Source of the DNA: Jeotgalicoccus sp.
GTDB lineage: Bacteria > Bacillota > Bacilli > Staphylococcales > Salinicoccaceae
DNA: 5,331 bases
Assembly (NCBI GenBank): GCA_003513765.1
Contig: DONT01000001.1
Span: 195,963-201,293, forward strand
Reading direction: 5' to 3'
Of the stretch, positions 1-4,027 are shown piece after piece. The position numbers and the translations under genes were made by a program. Position 1 is the stretch's first letter, and every line of letters begins with the position of its first letter. The notes beneath the pieces were generated by a model. It saw only the letters and a program-made list of their open reading frames with translations, was not told where the DNA came from and did no database searches.

Positions 1-117
1 AGAAGGTTAATCCCGTCACTGTGAAAATGACGATGACGAGGTAGAAGGTTAATCCCGTCACTGTGGAAATTACAATGACGAGATAGAAGGTTAATCCCGT
101 CATTGTGCTTTTTATTG
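1..117. repeat. 42-bp tandem repeat array, left edge
   Basis: Two complete 42-bp units (1-42 and 43-84) and a partial third (85-about 107) share the core AGAAGGTTAATCCCGTCA. Units 1 and 2 differ at only four positions. The array is cut by the window start, so its true copy number is unknown. Each unit contains CGTCA and TGACG in inverted order and could fold into a small hairpin. The unit length is a multiple of three, and on the minus strand one frame stays open through the visible copies and would encode a hydrophobic 14-residue repeat (TGLTFYLVIVI plus three residues). No ribosome binding site precedes it, so a noncoding intergenic repeat is equally possible. Confidence 0.9.
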
Positions 118-190
118 TTAAAGAAAACCCACGAAAATTCCTTCAGGGGCTTCGATTTCGCTGTCTAAACGTGTAATAGTACCGTTCTTT
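118..190 (-). pseudogene. Detached second copy of the lactonase gene 3' end
   Basis: This stretch matches the 3' end of the intact lactonase gene at 740-807. Over 118-185 I count 60 of 68 identical bases, including the stop codon. Read on the minus strand it gives GTITRLDSEIEAPEGIFVGF plus a final L, which matches 17 of the last 21 residues of the intact protein. Four of the eight base changes are silent. The match fades near position 190, where an in-frame stop appears, so only about the last 23 codons remain. It could be a relic of a tandem gene duplication, or the far-side copy left when a module entered at the end of the lactonase gene. It has no start and is not expected to make protein. 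Confidence 0.85.
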
Positions 191-192
191 TA

Positions 193-318
193 ATGTATTG
201 TAATAAAAAAGAACTGCTGGAAATGGTTGATGAGTATAAAGATTATTATATGAATATAGATAATCCAGATTTAAATTATCATCAGCTGTTTAGTATTTTA
301 AGAGATAAGGGTATATAA
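193..318 (+). CDS. Small ORF of unknown function, possibly the truncated end of a larger gene
   Basis: A 41-residue frame from ATG 193 to TAA 316-318, too short for most gene callers. The peptide is acidic and tyrosine-rich (KELLEMVDEYKDYY in the first half, LNYHQLFSILRDKGI at the end), and its codon use and lack of low-complexity sequence make it look like real coding sequence. I do not recognise it. No ribosome binding site stands before the ATG, and the frame is closed by a stop at 166-168. It begins two bases after the duplicated lactonase end, as though the 5' part of a longer gene had been removed at that junction. The next ORF starts 29 bases downstream on the same strand. A remnant C-terminus is as likely as an intact small protein. 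Confidence 0.45.
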   Translation: MYCNKKELLEMVDEYKDYYMNIDNPDLNYHQLFSILRDKGI

Positions 319-319
319 T
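288..319 (+). promoter_or_regulatory. Candidate promoter for the 348-686 ORF (sigma-B-like, overlapping a sigma-A -10)
   Basis: GTTTAG (288-293), a 15-base spacer and GGGTAT (309-314) differ by one base from the sigma-B consensus GTTTAA/GGGTAT; the spacer is at the long end of the usual range. TATAAT at 314-319 overlaps it and could serve sigma-A, although no good -35 hexamer lies 16-18 bases before it. Transcription from either would start near 322-326 and leave a short leader that carries the ribosome binding site at 331-339. The promoter sits inside the end of the preceding small ORF. Confidence 0.4.
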
Positions 320-347
320 AGAATAAATAGAAAGGATGGTGTTTTGC

Positions 348-686
348 ATGGTGACAGTTCAACAATTGAAGAATGAACTTACTAAAGATCTCGAGCTATT
401 TAGAAATGATGGAACTGAATATCGTCAAGAAACTGCAGAGTTATCACTTAAAGTACTCGGAAATGTGCATACACTTACACCATTCATGGATAGGGCGAGA
501 ACATTTAAAGTTGTTTCAAATGAATTAAAAGAAGCAGATACAGAAAGAAAAAAAGATGTGGCTAAGATGTTAAATGTTACTTACGTGCAAATGAATACGC
601 GCCAAAACTATTCATCTGATTTTAAACGGAAATTATCTCAAAGAAAAAGACAACGTGGGAAAATAACTTTAGAATTAACTAAATAA
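348..686 (+). CDS. Hypothetical protein, 112 aa, basic C-terminus
   Basis: I chose ATG 348 because AAAGGATGG at 331-339 forms the ribosome binding site eight bases upstream; the earlier in-frame ATG at 336 lies inside that site. The 112-residue product is soluble, without signal peptide or membrane segment. Residues 5-40 are charged and predicted-helical in character, and residues 54-75 (KVVSNELKEADTERKKDVAKM) suggest another helix. Residues 93-105 are strongly basic (KRKLSQRKRQRGK), which could mean contact with nucleic acid. I do not recognise the family. It follows the 193-318 ORF on the same strand with 29 bases between, may have its own promoter at 288-319, and is closed by a terminator 5 bases after its stop. 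The pair lies between two copies of the lactonase 3' end, which marks it as a probable inserted module. Confidence 0.75.
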   Translation: MVTVQQLKNELTKDLELFRNDGTEYRQETAELSLKVLGNVHTLTPFMDRARTFKVVSNELKEADTERKKDVAKMLNVTYVQMNTRQNYSSDFKRKLSQRKRQRGKITLELTK

Positions 687-691
687 ATTTA

Positions 692-738
692 AAATGACCT
701 GGGTGCACATCAAAGCTATCAGGTCATTTATTTTTTAC
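692..738. terminator. Two-way intrinsic terminator between the 348-686 ORF and the lactonase
   Basis: AAATGACCTG (692-701) and CAGGTCATTT (720-729) form a perfect 10-bp stem around an 18-base loop. On the plus strand it is followed by a T-rich tail ending in six Ts (731-736), which ends the 348-686 transcript. On the minus strand the stem is followed by TTTTAAATTTATTT, so the same hairpin can end the convergent lactonase transcript. Confidence 0.85.
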
Positions 739-739
739 C

Positions 740-1753
740 TTAAAGAAAATCCACTAAAATTCCTTCAGGGACTTCGATTTCACTGTCTAAACAGGTGATT
801 GTACCGTCTTCATTGATATTGAAGAGGACCACGTTGTGCGATTTCTCATGAGCGCAGACTAAGTACTCACCGTCGGGCGTAATATTAAAATCACGCGGCC
901 AGTTACCGTTCGTTGATTCAATCTGCAGACGGTCCAACGCTTTGCCGCTTTCTTTAATTTCAAAGACAGCAATGCTGTTATGTCCGCGGTTCGAGGCGTA
1001 AATATATTTACCGTTCGGGTGCTTACGGATCGCTGCTGCCTGAGAATGCTCAGTGAAGTCTTCTGGTAGCAGAGAATAAATCTCAACGGGATTAAAGTTG
1101 CCGTCGTTATATTCTGCGACGATTATTTCGTTTGATAATTCGGTTAGAATATATGCGTAATCGCCTGCGTCGCTGAACATCAAGTGGCGCGGGCCGCTGC
1201 CAGGCGCGACTTTGGACTCAGCAACGACGACGAGACGTTCTTCTTCTACAGCAAATGTAATTACCTTATCTGCACCTAAATCAACTGCTGCGAAATATTT
1301 ACCGTCAGGCGTTTCCGTGATAAAGTGCGAATGCGCGTGATCCTGTCGTTCGTGCGGGCCATTTCCTTTTATCTGGAAAACATCGAGTCGTTCAGTGACG
1401 ACACCGTGGTCATTCATTTTATATAAACGGACTTTGCCTGAATCATACACGGCATCGAGCATATACCTGCCGTCGGATGATGGTGTTAAATAACAGCCGT
1501 TTTCTCCTTCAGGAAGGCATTCATCGATTTGTTTTAAACCTCCATTTTCGCCAATTTCAAATGTGGCGATACCGCCTGTATTTTCATACTGTTTCAGTGA
1601 GTAGAGTTTATTGTTTTGTATATTTAAATATAAGGGGCCCTGGAATTCTTCTATCAATTCTCCGCCGCTTAATGCACCTGACCCGGAATCCAGCTGAAAA
1701 CTGTAAATTCCTTTACTTTTTTCCTGTGTGTACGTGCCAATATATCCAATCAT
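740..1753 (-). CDS. pgl: Lactonase family protein (YkgB-type 6-phosphogluconolactonase, seven-bladed beta-propeller)
   Basis: The 337-aa product has the usual length for the lactonase/cycloisomerase propeller family (Pfam lactonase, PF10282), cytosolic and without signal peptide. Members such as B. subtilis YkgB hydrolyse 6-phosphogluconolactone to 6-phosphogluconate in the pentose phosphate pathway. The start motif GYIGTYT (3-9), repeated blade motifs of the TPDGKY type (92-97, 148-153, 292-297), GPHERQDHAHSHF (132-144), GSGPRHLMF (185-193), YIYASNRGHNSIAVF (250-264) and GNWPRDF (283-289) are all present. From memory of the related fungal muconate-lactonising enzyme, H141, R189, E205 and R256 fit its active-site His/Arg/Glu/Arg, with identical His-Arg and Arg-Glu spacing. 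AGGAGG seven bases before the ATG supports the start. It is a single-gene unit. The exact substrate cannot be proved from sequence; other sugar lactones are possible. Confidence 0.93.
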   Translation of the reverse strand: MIGYIGTYTQEKSKGIYSFQLDSGSGALSGGELIEEFQGPLYLNIQNNKLYSLKQYENTGGIATFEIGENGGLKQIDECLPEGENGCYLTPSSDGRYMLDAVYDSGKVRLYKMNDHGVVTERLDVFQIKGNGPHERQDHAHSHFITETPDGKYFAAVDLGADKVITFAVEEERLVVVAESKVAPGSGPRHLMFSDAGDYAYILTELSNEIIVAEYNDGNFNPVEIYSLLPEDFTEHSQAAAIRKHPNGKYIYASNRGHNSIAVFEIKESGKALDRLQIESTNGNWPRDFNITPDGEYLVCAHEKSHNVVLFNINEDGTITCLDSEIEVPEGILVDFL

Positions 1754-1798
1754 TTAATATCCTCCTGAATTTTAAGTGATTAAATTGTTACATTACTA

Positions 1799-1832
1799 TA
1801 TACCCTGAATATGAAATTTAAAAAAGGGTATA
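1799..1832. promoter_or_regulatory. Inverted repeat in the divergent lactonase/phd promoter region
   Basis: TATACCCT (1799-1806) and AGGGTATA (1825-1832) form a perfect 8-bp inverted repeat with an 18-base gap, followed at once by a further AGGGTAAAG. It lies 15 bases before the antitoxin ribosome binding site. Phd/YefM antitoxins usually bind such palindromes to repress their own promoter, so this is a candidate operator. Read on the minus strand, GGGTAT (1805-1800) with TTTTAA (1823-1818) and a 12-base spacer also resembles a sigma-B promoter for the lactonase. The two readings can both hold; neither is proved. Confidence 0.4.
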
Positions 1833-1862
1833 AGGGTAAAGATTATAAAGGAGGCGCTGCAT

Positions 1863-2072
1863 GTGAAAGTTGGAGAGTCATTAAAAGTGGGTATCTCGGA
1901 GTTCCAAGGGAATCCCGAGAGTGTTTTTGAGACAGCTGAAAAGAAGAAAAGTGTTGTTCACGTAGTGGATGAAGACGGTATTGCGGGTGTCCTGATGAGT
2001 AAAGAACAATATGAATTTGCGCGCGATGAAATTGAATCGCTGTATGAAGTGATAGAAGAGTTGACGCTGTAG
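1863..2072 (+). CDS. Phd/YefM-type antitoxin, no adjacent toxin
   Basis: A 69-residue protein starting at GTG 1863; AAAGGAGG (1847-1854) lies eight bases upstream, and the ATG at 1861 is ruled out because it runs straight into TGA. The fold pattern is that of type II antitoxins of the Phd/YefM superfamily: ISEFQGNPESVFETAEKKK (residues 11-29) for the DNA-binding N-terminal half, VVHVVDEDGIAGVLMSKEQY (31-50) for the beta hairpin and helix, then an acidic helix EIESLYEVIEELTL at the end. Antitoxins of this family normally precede a RelE/YoeB- or Doc-like toxin. Here no such toxin follows; the next 220 bases hold only an HTH-like frame. The C-terminal toxin-binding tail is also short compared with the usual 80-90 residues. 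It may be an orphan regulator or the surviving half of a broken system. Confidence 0.75.
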   Translation: MKVGESLKVGISEFQGNPESVFETAEKKKSVVHVVDEDGIAGVLMSKEQYEFARDEIESLYEVIEELTL

Positions 2073-2089
2073 GGCGCGAACCGGTACAG

Positions 2090-2269
2090 TTTGGTCTGAA
2101 AATATTGAAACACCGAATTAATCAGGATTTAACATACTCTAAAGTTAGCAGTTTTGCAGCCAAGAACGGTTTATTAATAGACTCTGCTGATTTATCCGCT
2201 ATGGAAAATGGATATTTTGATATAAATATTGATATATATGTAAAAACGTTAGCGTACTGGAATAAATAG
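2090..2269 (+). pseudogene. HTH (XRE-like) open frame lacking a good start
   Basis: From 2090 to TAG 2267-2269 a frame of 59 codons reads FGLKILKHRINQDLTYSKVS, then SFAAKNGLLIDSADLSAMEN, then GYFDINIDIYVKTLAYWNK. The order of a basic first helix, LTYSKVSSFA, a turn, DLSAMENG and a final helix resembles XRE/Cro-type helix-turn-helix regulators, with about two extra residues in the turn. The frame is open back to 2048, overlapping the antitoxin end, but has no ATG or GTG and no ribosome binding site; TTG 2105 is the only standard start candidate. It could be a decayed regulator, or a second gene expressed by coupling to the antitoxin. The HTH reading is by eye and moderate in confidence. Confidence 0.4.
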
Positions 2270-2295
2270 GGTATTTTCTTATCCGTTTGTTTCAT

Positions 2296-2324
2296 TTTAC
2301 AATACAGAAATTGGATGATATAAT
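2296..2324 (+). promoter_or_regulatory. Promoter of the antisense antitoxin RNA
   Basis: TTTACA (2296-2301) and a perfect TATAAT (2319-2324) are separated by exactly 17 bases, the best sigma-A promoter in the window. No protein-coding frame follows; a start near 2331 would make a short RNA ending at the terminator 2361-2398. This placement, facing the toxin gene, is that of the RNA II promoter in Fst-type par loci. Confidence 0.85.
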
Positions 2325-2337
2325 GTACTTATCAATT

Positions 2338-2359
2338 AAAGTGCTGAACATGAATCACC
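2338..2359. repeat. Direct repeat, copy in the antitoxin RNA
   Basis: AAAGTGCTGAACATGAATC begins the copy at 2338. The partner at 2504-2526 begins AAAGTGCTAAACATGATGTC. The two differ by one substitution and a small one-base length change, and both end in CACC. The paired copies correspond to the DRa/DRb elements of Fst-type loci and give the antitoxin RNA its complementarity to the toxin start site. Confidence 0.88.
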
Positions 2360-2360
2360 G

Positions 2361-2398
2361 AACGCCCAATCTACTGCTATAGATTGGGCGTTTTTTTT
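2361..2398. terminator. Terminator shared by the antitoxin RNA and the convergent toxin mRNA
   Basis: AACGCCCAATCTA (2361-2373) and TAGATTGGGCGTT (2380-2392) form a perfect 13-bp stem with a six-base loop, followed on the plus strand by eight Ts (2391-2398). It ends the antitoxin RNA. In Fst-type loci the same hairpin also ends the toxin mRNA from the other side; on the minus strand there is no T-run here, so toxin mRNA may read somewhat further. Confidence 0.92.
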
Positions 2399-2421
2399 AT
2401 GGTGTATTGGCGGTTATCCAG

Positions 2422-2517
2422 TTACTGATCGTCCTTATTCAGCCAATAACTGAACAACACGATTGTTGAACCGACTGCTATCGGTGCAATTAATAACTCA
2501 AAAAAAGTGCTAAACAT
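2422..2517 (-). CDS. Fst/PepA1-type type I toxin, 31-aa membrane peptide
   Basis: ATG 2517-2515 to TAA 2424-2422 on the minus strand gives a 31-residue peptide: MFSTFFELLIAPIAVG, then STIVLFSYWLNKDDQ. It has one membrane-spanning helix (about residues 5-25) and a short charged tail. IAPI-VG matches, from memory, the same motif in enterococcal Fst, and FSYWL matches S. aureus PepA1. These peptides insert in the cell membrane, depolarise it and stop growth when not repressed. GGGAGGTGA (2530-2522) lies six bases before the ATG. All the usual parts of a par locus surround it: a hairpin hiding the ribosome binding site, a convergent antisense RNA, direct repeats and a shared terminator. Possible -10 elements TTAAAAT or TATAGA lie near 2578-2566, without a good -35. 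Confidence 0.9.
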   Translation of the reverse strand: MFSTFFELLIAPIAVGSTIVLFSYWLNKDDQ

Positions 2518-2526
2518 GATGTCACC
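2504..2526. repeat. Direct repeat, copy over the toxin start site
   Basis: Partner of the copy at 2338-2359, lying 166 bases away in the same orientation. It covers the first four codons of the toxin, the ATG (2517-2515 on the minus strand) and part of the Shine-Dalgarno sequence, so the antitoxin RNA can mask all three. Confidence 0.88.
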
Positions 2527-2554
2527 TCCCTCCATGCTATATGCACGGAAGTGA
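2522..2554 (-). promoter_or_regulatory. Leader hairpin hiding the toxin ribosome binding site
   Basis: In the toxin mRNA, UCACUUCC (from 2554-2547) can pair along eight positions, one of them U-G, with GGAGGUGA (2529-2522), which is the Shine-Dalgarno region. A competing inner stem pairs CUUCCGUGC (2551-2543) with GCAUGGAGG (2537-2529) around the loop AUAUA. Either form ties up the purine-rich site. Fst mRNA is known to have such a 5' stem-loop that restrains translation. Confidence 0.65.
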
Positions 2555-2593
2555 ACTGGACAACCTCTATAATTTTAACACAAATCATACCTG

Positions 2594-2605
2594 TTACATA
2601 TGTAA
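2594..2605. promoter_or_regulatory. 12-bp perfect palindrome upstream of the toxin gene
   Basis: TTACATATGTAA is a perfect palindrome placed about 17-30 bases before the possible toxin -10 elements, where a -35 would be expected and no good one is seen. It could be a regulator binding site, but in AT-rich sequence a 12-base palindrome can arise by chance. Confidence 0.3.
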
Positions 2606-2716
2606 TAATAGGGTGGATTTCGAGCAGAATATTAATTGATTACAATATTCTGATAATTTAGAATGATAAAAAACCGGAACCGATTGCAATATCTATAATA
2701 TGAATATTTAACGTAA

Positions 2717-3055
2717 TATGGATTAAATCTGCCAAATATAGACGAATATAAGGATTATCAGAAACTGATTCAGTATGTATTAGAATTATGCTGAAATGCA
2801 CGTAAAAACGTATTTATAACATTAAATACGTATAAATCTATATATAAGCCAAAAACCTGAATTTGATAAAATCAGCTGAATTTAAGGATGATTTTAAGAA
2901 CTTAACTGAAGGATTATACGTAAGAAAACATTAACTGAGCTCAGAATGAGTCAGCTGGACGACAGATTGAGCTGCAGAGACAGCGGCATAAAAATCTGCA
3001 GCGTGTGAATCAGAATCCAATACAAATACACAGAAAGAATCATATAAACACGTAA
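2717..3055 (+). pseudogene. Decayed gene of unknown function
   Basis: Three coding-like stretches follow one another on the plus strand. Frame 2 reads YGLNLPNIDEYKDYQKLIQY, VLELC, a TGA at 2792-2794, then NARKNVFITLNTYKSIYKPK up to a stop at 2858-2860. Frame 1 continues from 2848 with AKNLNLIKSAEFKDDFKNLT and EGLYVRKH to TAA 2932-2934. Frame 2 resumes at 2939 with AQNESAGRQIELQRQRHKNL, QRVNQNPIQIHRKNHINT and TAA 3053-3055. The residue mix is that of soluble protein rather than random AT-rich translation, and the stretches abut, as expected for one gene with a nonsense mutation and two frameshifts. I do not recognise the product. Chance remains possible because each piece is short; no start or ribosome binding site was found. 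Confidence 0.35.
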
Positions 3056-3060
3056 ATAAA

Positions 3061-3201
3061 TCATGTTAAATAAACATATAAAAACATATGAATTTGAACT
3101 TCTATTTTATTTAATATACTAAAGTTTACATAACATATATTATAGGAAGTTATATGTATTACCAAATACTGGGTTGTACAGTGACCTATCTGGAGGTTTA
3201 T
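3061..3201. other. AT-rich intergenic sequence, no gene seen
   Basis: About 140 bases of very AT-rich sequence with stops in the frames I read. It holds a short hairpin candidate (ATGTT/AACAT, 3063-3077) and TTTACA at 3126-3131 without a well-placed -10. Together with 2555-2716 it makes up most of the real spacer between the toxin gene and the stress gene. Confidence 0.6.
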
Positions 3202-3270
3202 ATGTTAAATACAAGTTTGATATATAATTCACATATGATATTTGCCTTTTATTTTACAGATATCTCTTAA
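3202..3270 (+). CDS. Possible 22-aa peptide, doubtful
   Basis: ATG 3202 is preceded five bases upstream by GGAGG (3192-3196), a strong ribosome binding site, and the frame reads MLNTSLIYNSHMIFAFYFTD plus IS to TAA 3268-3270. It is mildly hydrophobic. I see no convincing promoter or terminator and no known family. It overlaps the opposite-strand frame at 3229-3312, so at most one of them is likely real. Confidence 0.25.
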   Translation: MLNTSLIYNSHMIFAFYFTDIS

Positions 3271-3312
3271 ATACTCGGGCTGCTCCTCGGTAAACTTCAG
3301 AGCTTTCCACAT
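3229..3312 (-). pseudogene. Possible gene fragment, 27 codons, minus strand
   Basis: From ATG 3312-3310 to TGA 3231-3229 the minus strand reads MWKALKFTEEQPEYLRDICK then IKGKYHM. The charged, aromatic-bearing residue mix and the locally higher GC content (about 3270-3325) look like coding sequence from a larger protein. There is no ribosome binding site in range and a stop lies shortly upstream in frame. It is best treated as a candidate fragment of unknown origin. Confidence 0.25.
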
Positions 3313-3351
3313 CAGGACACGAGATCTTTATCCTTTTATAACTTGCCCTAT

Positions 3352-3376
3352 GTTTTAAATCCCTCCAAACGGTTAT
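3352..3376 (+). promoter_or_regulatory. Candidate sigma-B promoter of the stress gene
   Basis: GTTTTA (3352-3357), a 13-base spacer and GGTTAT (3371-3376) each differ by one base from the sigma-B consensus GTTTAA/GGGTAT. A start near 3384 would give a leader of about 48 bases. The B. subtilis homologue of the downstream gene (yflT) is, from memory, in the sigma-B regulon, which makes this assignment more likely than the sequence alone. Confidence 0.55.
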
Positions 3377-3431
3377 AGATAGTAATGTGTTCAACAGAAC
3401 TACAGTCAAAATTATTTGGAGGGATATTATT

Positions 3432-3788
3432 ATGGCACCATTTATTAAAGCGTATCATGATGATGCTAAGATCCAGGAATCGATTGAAAATTTAAAATCT
3501 AACAAGGTTGATCCGAAAAACATTTACGTTATCACCCACGATGATGATCGTACGAAACGCATTGCGGACAACTCCGGTGCGAATACTATCGGTATGAGCG
3601 AACAAGGTGTCGCTGATGCTGTTAAAACTTCTTTCAAGAAAAAAGGCGATGAACTTCGCAACAAATTACAAAACATCGGCTTTGATGAGCATGAGGCCAC
3701 TCAGTATGAAACTCAACTCGACAAAGGTGTTGTTTACCTGATTATTACAGAAGCTTACGGTATCGATTTAGATGCTCTGTTAGCTTAA
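3432..3788 (+). CDS. General stress protein 17M-type protein (YflT family)
   Basis: A 118-residue cytosolic protein of the GSP17M domain family (PF11181). I chose ATG 3432 because GGAGGG (3418-3423) lies eight bases upstream; an in-frame ATG at 3387 has no such site and would add 15 atypical residues. Features seen are FIKAYHDDAKIQESIENLK (4-22) and NIYVITHDDDRTKRIAD (30-46), as in the beta-alpha-beta start of the family, GANTIGMSEQGVADAV (49-64), a helical middle, and DKGVVYLIITE (97-107). The domain is common in Bacilli and is induced by heat, salt or ethanol through sigma-B; its biochemical activity is not established. It is a single-gene unit with its own candidate promoter and terminator. 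The length is typical of the family, and no residue appears missing. Confidence 0.88.
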   Translation: MAPFIKAYHDDAKIQESIENLKSNKVDPKNIYVITHDDDRTKRIADNSGANTIGMSEQGVADAVKTSFKKKGDELRNKLQNIGFDEHEATQYETQLDKGVVYLIITEAYGIDLDALLA

Positions 3789-3807
3789 GATATAAGAAAT
3801 TCACGGC

Positions 3808-3843
3808 GCTGTGCCCCACTATATTTTGGGACGCAGCTTTTTT
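3808..3843 (+). terminator. Intrinsic terminator of the stress gene
   Basis: GCTGTGCCCC (3808-3817) pairs with GGGACGCAGC (3828-3837) with one G-U and one mismatch, followed by six Ts (3838-3843). It begins 19 bases after the stop codon. Confidence 0.85.
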
Positions 3844-3975
3844 GATGTGTCCGCCCTCCTGCGTTTACAAGATAAAAACCATTATCCCGCTTTAAAGAAC
3901 ACTAGGCTTGTTTAGTTTTCTAAATTAATTGTTGTAAAAAGTAAAAACTATCTATTCTTTCCAGCTGTGAAGCTA

Positions 3976-3981
3976 TATAAT
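3976..3981 (+). promoter_or_regulatory. Candidate -10 element for the acyltransferase gene
   Basis: A perfect TATAAT lies 47 bases before the start codon. No clear TTGACA-like -35 is found 16-18 bases upstream; TATTCT (3953-3958) is the best at 17. The gene follows a terminator by about 180 bases, so a promoter must lie here. Confidence 0.5.
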
Positions 3982-4027
3982 AGTTTATTGTGAATAAAGA
4001 TACGCAGCAATGAATAGGAGATGCAGC

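Larger units (their letters stand above)
2331..2398 (+). ncRNA. Type I antitoxin RNA (RNA II-like), about 65-68 nt
   Basis: The RNA is predicted from a strong promoter (start near 2331) to the T-run after the hairpin at 2361-2392. Its 5' half carries a sequence (2338-2359) that repeats the plus-strand sequence over the toxin start (2504-2526), so the RNA is antisense in trans to the toxin ribosome binding site and start codon. Sixteen consecutive bases pair, counting one G-U, followed after a one-base bulge by five more. Its 3' half overlaps the end of the convergent toxin transcript and pairs with it fully. From memory, RNA II of plasmid pAD1 is about 65 nt with the same two pairing regions. 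The family says the RNA blocks toxin translation; here that is an inference from layout. Confidence 0.82.

Noticed and set aside
1..117. CRISPR array from regular 42-bp units
   Set aside because: The units are contiguous and alike over their full length; there are no unique spacers. The same holds for the array at 5209-5331.
336..350. ATG 336 as the start of the 112-aa ORF
   Set aside because: It sits within the purine-rich ribosome binding site that serves ATG 348.
186..739. Insertion sequence between the duplicated lactonase ends
   Set aside because: No transposase frame and no terminal inverted repeats were found, and the flanking copies are too long and diverged for target-site duplications.
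859..1086. 75-aa minus-strand open frame
   Set aside because: It lies wholly inside the lactonase gene in another frame and has no ribosome binding site or domain-like sequence.
1477..1779. 100-aa plus-strand open frame
   Set aside because: It is antisense to the lactonase start region, with unnatural residue composition and no ribosome binding site.
3387..3431. ATG 3387 as the start of the stress protein
   Set aside because: It has no ribosome binding site and lies within a few bases of the predicted transcript start; GGAGGG fits ATG 3432.
2555..3431. tRNA, rRNA or riboswitch in the long spacer
   Set aside because: No cloverleaf with a TTCRA arm, no rRNA-like sequence and no recognisable riboswitch core were seen by eye.
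4010..4027. ATG 4010 as the start of the acyltransferase
   Set aside because: AGGAG at 4016-4020 lies downstream of it and fits ATG 4028.
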